A stretch of DNA of 41,741 bases, from positions 1-41,741 of the forward strand of contig CAKSFK010000018.1 in the NCBI GenBank assembly GCA_934454655.1. Direction: 5' to 3'. Below, one piece after another: positions 31,271 through 39,351 of the stretch; position 1 is the stretch's first letter, and each line of letters begins with the position of its first letter. A program made the translations under genes and the position numbers. The notes under the pieces are model-generated. The model saw only the letters and a program-made list of their open reading frames with translations, made no database searches and was not told the DNA's origin. The DNA is from an uncultured Eubacteriales bacterium. Lineage in GTDB: Bacteria > Bacillota > Clostridia > Oscillospirales > Acutalibacteraceae.

Positions 31271-32014
31271 GTGATTACCATTATTTTAGATATTCATTCT
31301 CATATTCTTCCCGGAGTTGACGACGGCGCTGCGGATTTAAACGAATCGGTAAAATTGCTTGAGGCGCTCTTTGAACAGGGCGTTACCGATGTGGTCGCGA
31401 CGCCGCATTTTTATCCTATGGACGAGGATATTGACAGCTTTAAGGACCGCATCGGCAGAGCATATCTAAGGCTTTGGGAAAAGGCGGCGGGCAGAAATCT
31501 GCCGAACATTTATCTCGGTGCGGAGGTGCTTTATTTCAGGTATATAGGAAACAGCGACGCGGCAAAAGAGCTGTGCATCGGCAAAACAAATTATATGCTT
31601 CTGGAGCTTTCGGAAAATTCTGTTCGCAACGGATTGTTTGAGGATATTGCCGCTTTGCGCGAAAATCAGGGCATAACCCCGATAATCGCTCATCTTGAAA
31701 GATACAGCCGTGTGCCGGGCTATAAAAAACTGCTTAGGTTCTTGAGTCAGGAAAAAATACCGGCGCAGGTCAACGCCTCTTCGTTTTTTCAGAAAAACTC
31801 GGCTGTGCTGTCCGAAAAACTTATTAAGGACGGATATGTTAACTTTCTTGCGACCGACTGCCATTCGTGCAGCACAAGGCCGCCGCTTATGAAACAGGCG
31901 CTTATGTATATCAGTGAAAAGCTCGGTTCGGAATATTCAAGCGGTTTTATACGCAATTCGCAGATTATGTTGGAGGTTATAAAGGACAGTGAAAATGAAA
32001 AGCAACACGCTTAA
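31271..32014 (+). CDS. CpsB/CapC-type PHP-domain tyrosine phosphatase
   Basis: CpsB dephosphorylates the CpsD kinase. DIHSHILPGVDDGA holds the first metal ligands, with VATPHFYP, ELSENSV, PIIAHLERY and FLATDCHS supplying the remaining PHP motifs. The core is about 245 residues. The start is unclear. GTG at 31271 is in frame but directly touches the ribosome-like GGCGGGTGAT. Starts at ATT 31280 or 31283 would have proper spacing and give a beginning like MILDIHSH. The gene overlaps pgeF by 20 bases. Confidence 0.85.
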   Translation: MITIILDIHSHILPGVDDGAADLNESVKLLEALFEQGVTDVVATPHFYPMDEDIDSFKDRIGRAYLRLWEKAAGRNLPNIYLGAEVLYFRYIGNSDAAKELCIGKTNYMLLELSENSVRNGLFEDIAALRENQGITPIIAHLERYSRVPGYKKLLRFLSQEKIPAQVNASSFFQKNSAVLSEKLIKDGYVNFLATDCHSCSTRPPLMKQALMYISEKLGSEYSSGFIRNSQIMLEVIKDSENEKQHA

Positions 32015-32816
32015 TGTGTGCGAAAAGAACGGCGTCGGATACATAACATTTCCGCGTATGCAAAAGCTCGGATGCGTAAAGGCGCTCTTTTCCACAAGGC
32101 TGGGCGGTGTCAGCACGGGACGTTACAGCACAATGAATTTAAGCTTTAATAACGGCGACAGCAGAGAGAACGTGCTTGAAAATTACAAAAGACTTTGCGG
32201 CACCGCGGATATTGATGTGCGTGATTTGGTGCTTAGCCGCCAGACGCATACGGATAATATCCGTGTGGTTACAAGGTCGGATTGCGGCACAGGCATTTTT
32301 AAAGAGCCGTTTAATGATGTTGACGGTCTTATAACCGACTGCCGCGGTGTTGCCCTTGCAACCCACTATGCGGATTGCACGCCGCTTTTGTTTTGCGACA
32401 CGGTGAAAAGGGTTATTGCCGCCGCGCACGCGGGGTGGCGCGGCACCGCAAAGTGCATCGGGGAAAAGACGGTTAAAAAAATGACCGACGTATTCGGCTG
32501 CGACCCGTCGGACATTACAGCCGCAATAGGTCCGTGTATAGGCAGATGCTGTTACGAGGTTGACGAGCCCGTGGCGGAGAAATTTCGTGATATTCCTTTT
32601 CTTAAAACAGACAGCGTTCTTTTTAAAAAGGAAAACGGCAGATATATGCTTGATTTGGTTGAGGCTAACCGACAGATATTGATGCACGCGGGCATTAATG
32701 AATGTAACATTGACGCGTCGGATATATGCACCTGCTGCAATGCCGATGAGCTTCATTCGCATCGCGCAACAAACGGCGAACGCGGAATTATGGCTGCAAT
32801 AATAGAATTGGTATAA
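31995..32816 (+). CDS. pgeF: Peptidoglycan editing factor / purine nucleoside phosphorylase PgeF
   Basis: The 273-residue protein belongs to the YlmD/YfiH multicopper-oxidase-like family; E. coli YfiH removes wrongly incorporated residues from cell-wall precursors, and other members act on purine nucleosides. Family motifs are SRQTHTDNI, ATHYADCTPLL, AAHAGWRGT and AIGPCIGRCCYEVDEPV. The ATG at 31995 follows AAGGA and lies within the last 20 bases of cpsB. A GTG at 31989 is less well placed. Confidence 0.92.
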   Translation: MKSNTLNVCEKNGVGYITFPRMQKLGCVKALFSTRLGGVSTGRYSTMNLSFNNGDSRENVLENYKRLCGTADIDVRDLVLSRQTHTDNIRVVTRSDCGTGIFKEPFNDVDGLITDCRGVALATHYADCTPLLFCDTVKRVIAAAHAGWRGTAKCIGEKTVKKMTDVFGCDPSDITAAIGPCIGRCCYEVDEPVAEKFRDIPFLKTDSVLFKKENGRYMLDLVEANRQILMHAGINECNIDASDICTCCNADELHSHRATNGERGIMAAIIELV

Positions 32817-32822
32817 CATTTT

Positions 32823-32877
32823 TAACACTTTTCGGGTTTTATATTGATAAAATTGGTACAAAACATGAAAAGTGTTA
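32823..32877. repeat. 11-base inverted repeat between pgeF and the amino-acid ABC operon
   Basis: TAACACTTTTC (32823-32833) and GAAAAGTGTTA (32867-32877) are perfect inverted copies 33 bases apart, and AACACTTT recurs at 32891 just before the -35 element. It may be a long-loop terminator for pgeF (TTATTTT follows) or an operator for the next gene. Confidence 0.6.
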
Positions 32878-32895
32878 TTATTTTCAAAAAAACAC

Positions 32896-32924
32896 TTTAC
32901 AACTTTAGCGAAATGAAGTATAAT
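32896..32924 (+). promoter_or_regulatory. Sigma-A promoter of the amino-acid ABC operon
   Basis: TTTACA at 32896-32901 and TATAAT at 32919-32924 are 17 bases apart; the leader to the ATG is about 30 bases. Confidence 0.8.
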
Positions 32925-32962
32925 AACACCATCAAATAAAAAACCTGAAGGGGAAATTTAAA

Positions 32963-33760
32963 ATGAAAAAAATTATTGCACTGGTAATGAGCATTTGTAT
33001 GCTCGCCGTATTCGCCGGCTGCGGAAGTAAGGATTCTTCAAAGACCGACAGCGAGTACGTAAAAGGGAAAGGTAAGCTTGTAGTCGGCATTACCGATTTT
33101 AACCCGATGGACTATGAGGAAACAAAGGGCAGCGGGAAATGGATAGGCTTCGATGCGGATATGGCAAAGGAATTTGCAAAGAGCCTCGGCGTTGACGTTG
33201 AGTTTGTTGAAATTGACTGGGACAACAAAATAATGGAGCTCAGAAACAAGAGTATTGACTGCGTATGGAACGGTATGACAATTTCAAGCGAAGTTAAAAA
33301 CGGAATGTCGGTTTCAAATGCTTACTGCAAGAACACACAGGTTGTTGTTGTTAAAAAGGATGTTGCCGACAAGTACAAAACGGTTGAAAGCGTTAAGGAC
33401 CTTAAGTTTGCAGCCGAGGCAGGATCGGCCGGTGAAAGCGCTTTAAAAGCGCTTAACTACAATGTAACTTCCGTTACGGCACAGGTTGACGCGCTTATGG
33501 AGGTCAACGCCGGCACTTCGGACGCGGCTGTTATTGACCTTCTTATGGCGGGCGCAATGGTAGGCGAGGGCACAAGCTATGAAAACCTTGCTTACACCGT
33601 CGGCGTTGCCGAGGAAGAGGACTACGGCGTAGGCTTCAGAAAGGGCTCTGACCTTACCGAAAAGCTTAACGAATTCTTTAAGTCATCCTACGGCGACGGC
33701 ACAATGCTTAAAATAGCAAAAATCTACGGCGTACAGGAATCTATAATCGAGCAGAAGTAA
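32963..33760 (+). CDS. Amino-acid ABC transporter substrate-binding lipoprotein
   Basis: A signal peptide with lipobox ends at VFAGC (Cys 20), so the 265-residue precursor would be anchored outside the membrane. The mature part is a type II periplasmic-binding fold of the polar amino acid family: KLVVGITDFNPMDYEE, GFDADMAKEFAKSLGVDVEF and DCVWNGMTIS are typical. The specific amino acid cannot be assigned. Codon use is unusually regular compared with neighbours, as for highly expressed genes. The permease and ATPase follow. Confidence 0.94.
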   Translation: MKKIIALVMSICMLAVFAGCGSKDSSKTDSEYVKGKGKLVVGITDFNPMDYEETKGSGKWIGFDADMAKEFAKSLGVDVEFVEIDWDNKIMELRNKSIDCVWNGMTISSEVKNGMSVSNAYCKNTQVVVVKKDVADKYKTVESVKDLKFAAEAGSAGESALKALNYNVTSVTAQVDALMEVNAGTSDAAVIDLLMAGAMVGEGTSYENLAYTVGVAEEEDYGVGFRKGSDLTEKLNEFFKSSYGDGTMLKIAKIYGVQESIIEQK

Positions 33761-33781
33761 TAATATAAATCCGCTCGGCAA

Positions 33782-33808
33782 CAGGCAGAGAACCGTATTC
33801 TCTGCCTG
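33782..33808 (+). other. Intergenic hairpin between binding protein and permease
   Basis: CAGGCAGAGAA (33782-33792) and TTCTCTGCCTG (33798-33808) form a perfect 11-base stem with a five-base loop but no T-run. Such hairpins commonly protect the upstream message and keep binding protein in excess of the membrane components. Confidence 0.75.
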
Positions 33809-33848
33809 CATTGTGCTGTTCGGGCTATTCGGAATAAAGGATATTAAA

Positions 33849-34508
33849 ATGTTTCAAACCGTACTTAAAACACTTTTTGAGGGATTTGCAACCACAATGC
33901 AGATTTTCTCCGTCACACTTTTGGGCGCAATACCGCTGGGTCTTATTATAGCCTTCGGCTCAATGTCCAAATTTTTGCCGATAAAGGCTCTTGTTAAAAC
34001 CGTTGTATGGGTGATTCGCGGCACTCCCCTTATGCTGCAGTTACTTGTTATTTACTACGGACCCGGGCTTTTGTTCGACAACAACATCTGGGGCGGCGGC
34101 AACGGCGGCAGAATGTCCGCCGTGCTTACAGCCTTTATAATAAATTATGCCTGCTATTTTTCCGAAATTTACCGCGGCGGGATAGAGAGCATTGCAAAGG
34201 GACAAACCGAGGCGGGTCTGGTTCTCGGTATGACAAAGAGTCAGATATTTTTTAAGGTAATTCTCCTTCAGGTTATAAAACGTATAGTACCCCCTATGAG
34301 CAATGAAATAATTACCCTTGTAAAGGATACGTCGCTAGCGCGCATTATCGCCGTGTATGAGCTTATTTGGAGCGGGCAGACCTTTATTAAGGGCGCGGCA
34401 ATAATCTGGCCGTTGTTCTTCACCGGTGTTTTTTATCTGGCGTTCAGCGGCGTGCTTACAATACTTTTCGGGCTTATTGAGAAAAAGCTCAGCTTTTTTA
34501 ATGCTTGA
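33849..34508 (+). CDS. Amino-acid ABC transporter permease
   Basis: The 219-residue protein has about five membrane segments and the permease EAA loop, EAGLVLGMTKSQIFFKVILLQ (~125-145), which contacts the ATPase. TTMQIFSVTLLGAIPLGLIIAFG at the start and RGTPLMLQLLVIYYG are hallmarks of the His/Glu/Gln/Arg uptake group. The ATG at 33849 is chosen because AAAGGAT is 6 bases upstream. A single permease gene suggests a homodimer. Confidence 0.93.
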   Translation: MFQTVLKTLFEGFATTMQIFSVTLLGAIPLGLIIAFGSMSKFLPIKALVKTVVWVIRGTPLMLQLLVIYYGPGLLFDNNIWGGGNGGRMSAVLTAFIINYACYFSEIYRGGIESIAKGQTEAGLVLGMTKSQIFFKVILLQVIKRIVPPMSNEIITLVKDTSLARIIAVYELIWSGQTFIKGAAIIWPLFFTGVFYLAFSGVLTILFGLIEKKLSFFNA

Positions 34509-34516
34509 GGTGTGCT

Positions 34517-35275
34517 ATGGCTGTATTAGAGGTTAAAAATATTAAAAAAAGCTTCGGCAGAACCGAGGTACTCAAAAACATAGGCTTTTCGCTCGAAAGG
34601 GGTGAAGTGCTTTCAATAATCGGATCGTCGGGCAGCGGCAAGACCACACTGCTGCGCTGTCTTAACTTTCTCGATTTTGCGGACGGCGGAACAATAACGG
34701 TAAACGGCAAGACGGTGTTTAACGGCGACTCAAGGGAAAAGCTTACCGACGCGGAAATAAGAAACAATCGCCTGCATTTCGGGCTGGTGTTTCAGTCGTT
34801 TAATCTTTTCCCGCAGTACAGTGTCCTTAAAAACGTTATGCTGGCGCCCCAACTGCTTAAACGCGGCAGTAATGAGGAGATACGTAAAAGGGCTGAATCG
34901 CTTATAGCGCGCGTGGGTCTTTCGGAAAAAAAGGACAGCTACCCCTGTCAGCTTTCGGGCGGGCAGCAGCAGCGAGTCGCAATTGCGCGCGCGCTGGCTC
35001 TTGAACCTGATATTCTCTGTTTTGACGAGCCTACAAGCGCCCTCGACCCCGAGCTTACGGGCGAGGTACTCAGGGTCATCAAGGACCTTAAGGCGGCTGG
35101 CAGCACTATGATTGTGGTGACGCACGAAATGGAATTTGCCAAAAACGTTTCGGATAAGGTTTTGTTTATGTCCGAGGGTATTATTGAGGAATACGGCACG
35201 CCCGAGGAGGTTTTCGGCAACGCAAAATCCGAAAAAACCAAAAGCTTTTTAAATAAATCACTTGAGAACTTTTAG
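34517..35275 (+). CDS. Amino-acid ABC transporter ATP-binding protein
   Basis: The 252-residue ATPase is of the GlnQ/HisP type. Walker A GSSGSGKT is near residue 35, signature LSGGQQQRVAIARAL near 145, and Walker B ILCFDEPTSALDPE directly after it. The ATG at 34517 follows TGAGGTG, 8 bases after the permease stop. It completes the three-gene importer. Confidence 0.94.
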   Translation: MAVLEVKNIKKSFGRTEVLKNIGFSLERGEVLSIIGSSGSGKTTLLRCLNFLDFADGGTITVNGKTVFNGDSREKLTDAEIRNNRLHFGLVFQSFNLFPQYSVLKNVMLAPQLLKRGSNEEIRKRAESLIARVGLSEKKDSYPCQLSGGQQQRVAIARALALEPDILCFDEPTSALDPELTGEVLRVIKDLKAAGSTMIVVTHEMEFAKNVSDKVLFMSEGIIEEYGTPEEVFGNAKSEKTKSFLNKSLENF

Positions 35276-35286
35276 GAGAGTGCGAT

Positions 35287-35568
35287 ATGTCGACCAATAA
35301 AGTTAACGAAGATATGATAAAGAACCTTTACGGGCTTATACTTTCACTTAAGGACGAACAGGACTGCCGCGATTTGTTCAGCGATATGTGTACAAACAAA
35401 GAAATTGAACAAATGGCACAGAGGATAAGGGCTGCCGAACTTTTGCTTGAGGGCAAGACGTACAGCGAGGTAATAGAGGAAACCGACATTTCTTCCGCAA
35501 CCCTTTCGCGGGTTTCGCGCTGTGTGCAGTACGGAAACGGTTATAAAAGGCTGTTAAGGAGTAAATAA
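35287..35568 (+). CDS. YerC/YecD family TrpR-related protein
   Basis: The 93-residue protein is all-helical with a TrpR-like helix-turn-helix: EIEQMAQRIRAAELLLEGKTYSEVIEETDISSATLSRVSRCV. YerC proteins are conserved in Bacillota; a DNA-binding role is assumed. AGGAG precedes the ATG at 35287. It lies 11 bases after the ABC ATPase and ends at a shared terminator, so it may be expressed with the importer. Confidence 0.92.
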   Translation: MSTNKVNEDMIKNLYGLILSLKDEQDCRDLFSDMCTNKEIEQMAQRIRAAELLLEGKTYSEVIEETDISSATLSRVSRCVQYGNGYKRLLRSK

Positions 35569-35571
35569 AAA

Positions 35572-35609
35572 AACACCGCCGACGGGTTTTACCGTCGGCG
35601 GTGTTCTTT
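35572..35609. terminator. Bidirectional terminator
   Basis: AACACCGCCGACGG (35572-35585) and CCGTCGGCGGTGTT (35592-35605) form a perfect 14-base stem. T residues follow on the forward strand and an A-run precedes it, so it serves both the forward operon and the reverse-strand genes. Confidence 0.93.
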
Positions 35610-35631
35610 TATTAGTTCGGATTTATATCAA

Positions 35632-36039
35632 TCAGCAAACCTCTGCAATATCAAATATCTTAGCGGGCAATTCTTCCTTGTCAGCCGAAACGGTGAAAAT
35701 AAATTCAACGTCCGAGATTGCGGAAACCCTCTTTAAGAAATCCGCAAGCTTATCATAATCACGCTCGCCGATTCTTAAGGTGGCGTCGCCGAAAATGTGG
35801 GTTACATCGTTATTGCCTGCCTTAATTCCCGCAACCATACCGAAATATTCGCCGTAACCCGAAATGCCGTAGCCTTCCGCGTCAATAAGACGCGCCTTAT
35901 GTGTAACGGAATAGGTCAGGGTATCGCCTTTCTCTATGCATACAACATTGCCGAGGCTTTCATCGGCGGCGGCATTTACCATATCCACTAACTTTTTGGT
36001 TTTGCCCGATCCCTTTTTCCCGATAATGAGTTTGATCAT
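35632..36039 (-). CDS. Small P-loop ATP-binding protein of unknown function
   Basis: The 135-residue protein begins with a Walker A motif, IIGKKGSGKTKKLVD (residues 5-19), and has a possible Walker B-like strand near THIFGDA. It is much shorter than known P-loop ATPase families. Similar proteins in Clostridia are sometimes labelled PilT-like, which I would not take literally. AAAGGAG precedes the ATG at 36039. It lies 40 bases after pgi on the same strand and ends at the bidirectional terminator. Confidence 0.8.
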   Translation of the reverse strand: MIKLIIGKKGSGKTKKLVDMVNAAADESLGNVVCIEKGDTLTYSVTHKARLIDAEGYGISGYGEYFGMVAGIKAGNNDVTHIFGDATLRIGERDYDKLADFLKRVSAISDVEFIFTVSADKEELPAKIFDIAEVC

Positions 36040-36079
36040 TTATACCAGCTCCTTTTATATTATACTGCCTATGCAGTTG

Positions 36080-37420
36080 TTAACCTTTAAGACGCGCTTC
36101 AAGCTCTGTTTTTCTGTCCTCATATCCGGGTTTGCCTAAAAGCGCAAACATATTTTTCTTGTAGCTTTCAACGCCCGGTTGATCAAACGGATTAACCCCG
36201 AGCATATAGCCCGAAACGGCGCAGGCTTTCTCAAAGAAGTAAATAAGCTCGCCCAGGTTTTCCTCATCCGGCTTATCAACGTTAATAACAAGGCTTGCAA
36301 CGCCACCGTCCGTGTGAGCAAGAACCGTGCCTTCAAATGCCTTTGAGTTAACATAGGACATTTTTTTGCCCGCAAGGAAGTTAAGACCGTCGCCGTTATC
36401 TTTGTCCTCTTCAATTGTAATGTCCTTATCGCTCTCGCCGAAGGTTACAACCGTTTCAAACATAATGCGGCTGCCGTCCTGAATGAACTGACCCATTGAG
36501 TGAAGGTCGGTTGAAAATGTAACCGACGCCGGGAAAAGACCCTTGTTGTCCTTGCCCTCGCTCTCGCCGAACAGCTGCTTGAACCATTCCGACATCATTG
36601 TAAAGCGCGGCTCATAGCTTACAAGCAGCTCAACCGATTTACCCTTGCGGTAAAACGCGTTACGCAGTGCCGCGTAAAGGTAGCAGTCGTTTTTATACAT
36701 ATCGACTTCGTTAAATTTCTTCATTCCCTTTGCCGCGCCTGCCATAAGCGCGTCAATATCAGCGCCTGCCGCGGCAATCGGCAAAAGCCCCACGGCGGTA
36801 AGAACGGAGAATCTTCCGCCTACGTCGTCCGGAACCACAAAACACTCGTATCCTTTTTCGTCGGCAAGCTTTTTAAGTGTGCCGCGTGCCTTGTCTGTTG
36901 TGCAGTATATGCGCTTTGCGGCTTCTTCCTCGCCGTATTCCTTCTCAAGATAATCGCGCAGAACTCTGAACGCAACCGCCGGTTCTGTTGTTGTGCCGGA
37001 TTTTGAAATAATGTTGACAGAAACCCTCTTGCCGCGGCAAAGCGCCATTATATCCGAAAGATAAGCGCCGCTTATGCTGTTGCCGGCAAAATAAATTTCA
37101 GGCGCGCCGTCGCGCAGCTGATTGTAATAAGGACCTTTTAAAAATTCAATAGCCGCCCTTGCACCGAGGTACGAGCCGCCGATACCGATTACAATTAAAA
37201 TGTCGGTATCCTTTCTTATTTTTGCCGCCGCCGCCTTTATGCGGGCAAACTCCTCTTTGTCGTAATTGACGGGGAGATCGACCCAACCCAAAAAGTCGTT
37301 TCCGAGTCCAGACTTTGCGTTTACGGTTTCGTGCGCCGCCGCAACCTGTGACTCAAGACCCTTAAGGTCGTTTTCTCTGATAAAATCAGCCGCATAGTTA
37401 CTGTTAAATTTAACTGCCAT
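36080..37420 (-). CDS. pgi: Glucose-6-phosphate isomerase
   Basis: Pgi interconverts glucose-6-phosphate and fructose-6-phosphate. The 446 residues match the shorter Gram-positive form rather than the ~550-residue enterobacterial enzyme. GIGGSYLGARAAIEFL (~79-94) binds the phosphate, SKSGTTTEPAVAFRVLR is the sugar-isomerase signature, and QLFGESEGKD holds the catalytic Glu region. A promoter is present on the reverse strand and AGGGG precedes the ATG. Confidence 0.96.
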   Translation of the reverse strand: MAVKFNSNYAADFIRENDLKGLESQVAAAHETVNAKSGLGNDFLGWVDLPVNYDKEEFARIKAAAAKIRKDTDILIVIGIGGSYLGARAAIEFLKGPYYNQLRDGAPEIYFAGNSISGAYLSDIMALCRGKRVSVNIISKSGTTTEPAVAFRVLRDYLEKEYGEEEAAKRIYCTTDKARGTLKKLADEKGYECFVVPDDVGGRFSVLTAVGLLPIAAAGADIDALMAGAAKGMKKFNEVDMYKNDCYLYAALRNAFYRKGKSVELLVSYEPRFTMMSEWFKQLFGESEGKDNKGLFPASVTFSTDLHSMGQFIQDGSRIMFETVVTFGESDKDITIEEDKDNGDGLNFLAGKKMSYVNSKAFEGTVLAHTDGGVASLVINVDKPDEENLGELIYFFEKACAVSGYMLGVNPFDQPGVESYKKNMFALLGKPGYEDRKTELEARLKG

Positions 37421-37456
37421 ACTAAACCCCTGAATTCCGTAATATTTTATATCTTT

Positions 37457-37485
37457 ATTTTACAATATCCCGTAGCTTTTTTCAA
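37457..37485 (-). promoter_or_regulatory. Sigma-A promoter for pgi
   Basis: On the reverse strand, TTGAAA (37480-37485) and TAAAAT (37457-37462) are 17 bases apart, placed about 37 bases before the pgi start codon. Confidence 0.7.
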
Positions 37486-37514
37486 GCCCAAAAAGATATA
37501 TTCATTAAAAGTTT

Positions 37515-38729
37515 TCATAATTGAAATAATCCTTTTAAAATCTGCCCCAGTGTAAATGTTAAGGAAAGCTTTTCAACATCCTCGGCGGCAAACAGGGGAA
37601 TTTCGCCCAGCTGCTCGCCCGAAAGCGTTACGGTAACCGTTCCTATAACCGCGCCTTTTTTTACGGGGGCGGTCAGGTCATTGCTCAGCGAAACCGCGCG
37701 CTCAACGTTTCCCTTAACGGTTTTAGGAAGCAAAACGTTAAGGTTATCACCCGCGGCGACGCTCAGGCTTTTTTTAACCCCTTTCTTTAAAGGCACGGTC
37801 ATATCGGATTTTATTCCGGAATCTATTGATGAATAGTTATAATTCGCAAATCCGTAATCCAAAAGCTTTTTGGCTCCGTTAAAACGGTCCTGACTGCTGT
37901 CGCCCGCCATTATAACCGCGACAAGCTCCATTCCGTTGCGTTCGGCGGTAGCCGAAAGACAGTACTTGGCTCCCGATGTGGTGCCTGTTTTAAGCCCGGT
38001 TGTTCCGCTGTAAAACCGCACCAGCTTGTTTGTGTTCACAAGCTCGCTTTTGCCGTCGCGCAAGCTGTCCATCCACACGGTTGAATAATCCTTTATAAGG
38101 CGGTGCTTTATAAGCTCGGCGGACATCAGCGCAATGTCGTATGCGGTTGTAAGGTGACCCTCCGCGTCAAGCCCGGTACAGTTCACAAAGTGAGTCCCCG
38201 TCATACCGAGTTCCTTTGCCCGCTCATTCATCAAGGCAACCATACCCTCTTCACTGCCGGCAATAAGCTCGCCCAGCGCCACGCACGCGTCATTTGCCGA
38301 CGCTATCACCGTTGCCTTTAAAAGATCATTTACCGTCATTGTTTCGCCGGGTTCAAGCCATATTTGCGAACCGCCCATACTGCACGCGTGCTCGCTAGCG
38401 GTCACAACCGTTTCAAGCGAGATGTCCCCGCGGTCAATGGCTTCCATAACAAGCAAGAGCGGCATAATTTTTGTAACGGACGCCGGCGGCAGCTTTTCAT
38501 CGGGATTCATTTCATAAAGCACTTTCCCGGTGTACGGCTCCAAAAGCACGGCGGATCTTGCCTTTATTTCAAGCGTGCCGCCTATTGCCGCATTTCCGGC
38601 TGACACCTCAAGCGGCACGTTTATATCCGAAATATCACATTCGCTCGAAACGGTCACCGAGTTTGCGGCTGAAACCGGAGCGGCGAATATCAGGCACATA
38701 ACAACAAAAAAAGCAATAATTTTCTTCAA
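37515..38729 (-). CDS. D-alanyl-D-alanine carboxypeptidase (PBP5/DacF type)
   Basis: This enzyme trims the terminal D-Ala from peptidoglycan stem peptides outside the membrane. A cleavable signal peptide ends near PVSAA. The active-site serine and lysine are in SVTK, the SAN triad motif in IASAND, and KTG in LKTGTTSGA. A PBP5-type beta domain and an amphipathic C-terminal helix follow. The start is taken as TTG at 38729, 8 bases after AAGGGAG; a GTG at 38738 would overlap that site. The protein would be 404 residues. Confidence 0.92.
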   Translation of the reverse strand: MKKIIAFFVVMCLIFAAPVSAANSVTVSSECDISDINVPLEVSAGNAAIGGTLEIKARSAVLLEPYTGKVLYEMNPDEKLPPASVTKIMPLLLVMEAIDRGDISLETVVTASEHACSMGGSQIWLEPGETMTVNDLLKATVIASANDACVALGELIAGSEEGMVALMNERAKELGMTGTHFVNCTGLDAEGHLTTAYDIALMSAELIKHRLIKDYSTVWMDSLRDGKSELVNTNKLVRFYSGTTGLKTGTTSGAKYCLSATAERNGMELVAVIMAGDSSQDRFNGAKKLLDYGFANYNYSSIDSGIKSDMTVPLKKGVKKSLSVAAGDNLNVLLPKTVKGNVERAVSLSNDLTAPVKKGAVIGTVTVTLSGEQLGEIPLFAAEDVEKLSLTFTLGQILKGLFQL

Positions 38730-38811
38730 ACCCCACACTCCCTTTTAGCGGATAAATATTGTGTTGTCTGCGCAACATATTTGCAGTAAGAAACCCGTGG
38801 CATAAACAGTC

Positions 38812-39105
38812 TTAATTTCCCGTACTGTTTTTTAACTTGCACTGTTTGCCGGTGTGGTCGATTTCATATCCGTCCTTTAAAATCAGGTCGTTTATAAACA
38901 CAAATTCATAACCTTCGTCCTTTAAGCATTTAAGTATTGTAGGAAGCGCTTCGGGCGTGTGGTCGGCGTCATTGTGGAAAAGGACTATCGACCCCGGGCA
39001 TACCTTAGAGGTTACGCGTCTGCAAATGCTGTCCGCGGTTGCACTGTCCTTCCAATCAAGGCTGTCATCATTATATATAAAAGTAAAGTGCTTTTTACAA
39101 AAAGT
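38812..39105 (-). pseudogene. 3' fragment of a polysaccharide deacetylase gene
   Basis: Reading the reverse strand, the frame ending at the stop at 38812 encodes the end of a polysaccharide deacetylase: DDSLDWKDSATADSICRRV, PGSIVLFHNDADHTPEALP and GYEFVFINDLILKDGYEID are recognisable. The catalytic N-terminal two thirds, with the NodB HD and HxxxH motifs, is absent. Family-like sequence stops near 39070, and the frame is closed by a stop at 39106-39108. The AT-rich locus carrying the small hydrophobic peptide begins just there, so the gene was probably broken by insertion or deletion. Confidence 0.8.
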
Positions 39106-39120
39106 TTAAAATTTTCATTG

Positions 39121-39149
39121 TTGAGAATATTGTCGTAATATGTTATAAT
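39121..39149 (+). promoter_or_regulatory. Promoter of the small hydrophobic peptide transcript
   Basis: TTGAGA at 39121-39126 and a perfect TATAAT at 39144-39149 are 17 bases apart. The transcript should begin near 39156. Confidence 0.75.
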
Positions 39150-39247
39150 AACGAACGGAATAAGGTGAGCCTATATAAAGGTAGGCGGTTAGCCCTTTGA
39201 TTTTCAAGGGGTATTTGCCCCTTGACATTGAGTTAGGGGGTGATGCT

Positions 39248-39319
39248 ATGGAATACTATTATTTAATAATTTTAATTCTGATTGTAGCCACCGGCTACAT
39301 ATTAAGCATAAAAAAATAA
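39248..39319 (+). CDS. 23-residue hydrophobic peptide, candidate type I toxin
   Basis: The ORF starts at ATG 39248 after a very strong site (TTAGGGGG, 7-base spacing). It encodes 23 residues: MEYYY, then an Ile/Leu/Val-rich stretch of about 15 residues containing ATGY, ending in two lysines. One short membrane helix with a charged end is typical of type I toxins such as TxpA, BsrG or holin-like peptides, but the sequence is not one I can place in a named family. The 3' end of the gene overlaps a convergent antisense RNA. Toxicity is inferred from the arrangement. Confidence 0.65.
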   Translation: MEYYYLIILILIVATGYILSIKK

Positions 39320-39351
39320 CCGCCCAACCCTACCAAAGTTTTGCGGTTATT
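39308..39351 (-). terminator. Terminator of the antisense RNA
   Basis: On the reverse strand, AATAACCGC (from 39351) pairs with GCGGTTATT (to 39315), and a run of T residues follows, formed by the A-run 39310-39316 at the end of the peptide gene. In the forward direction no T-run follows, so it acts on the antisense only. Confidence 0.78.
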
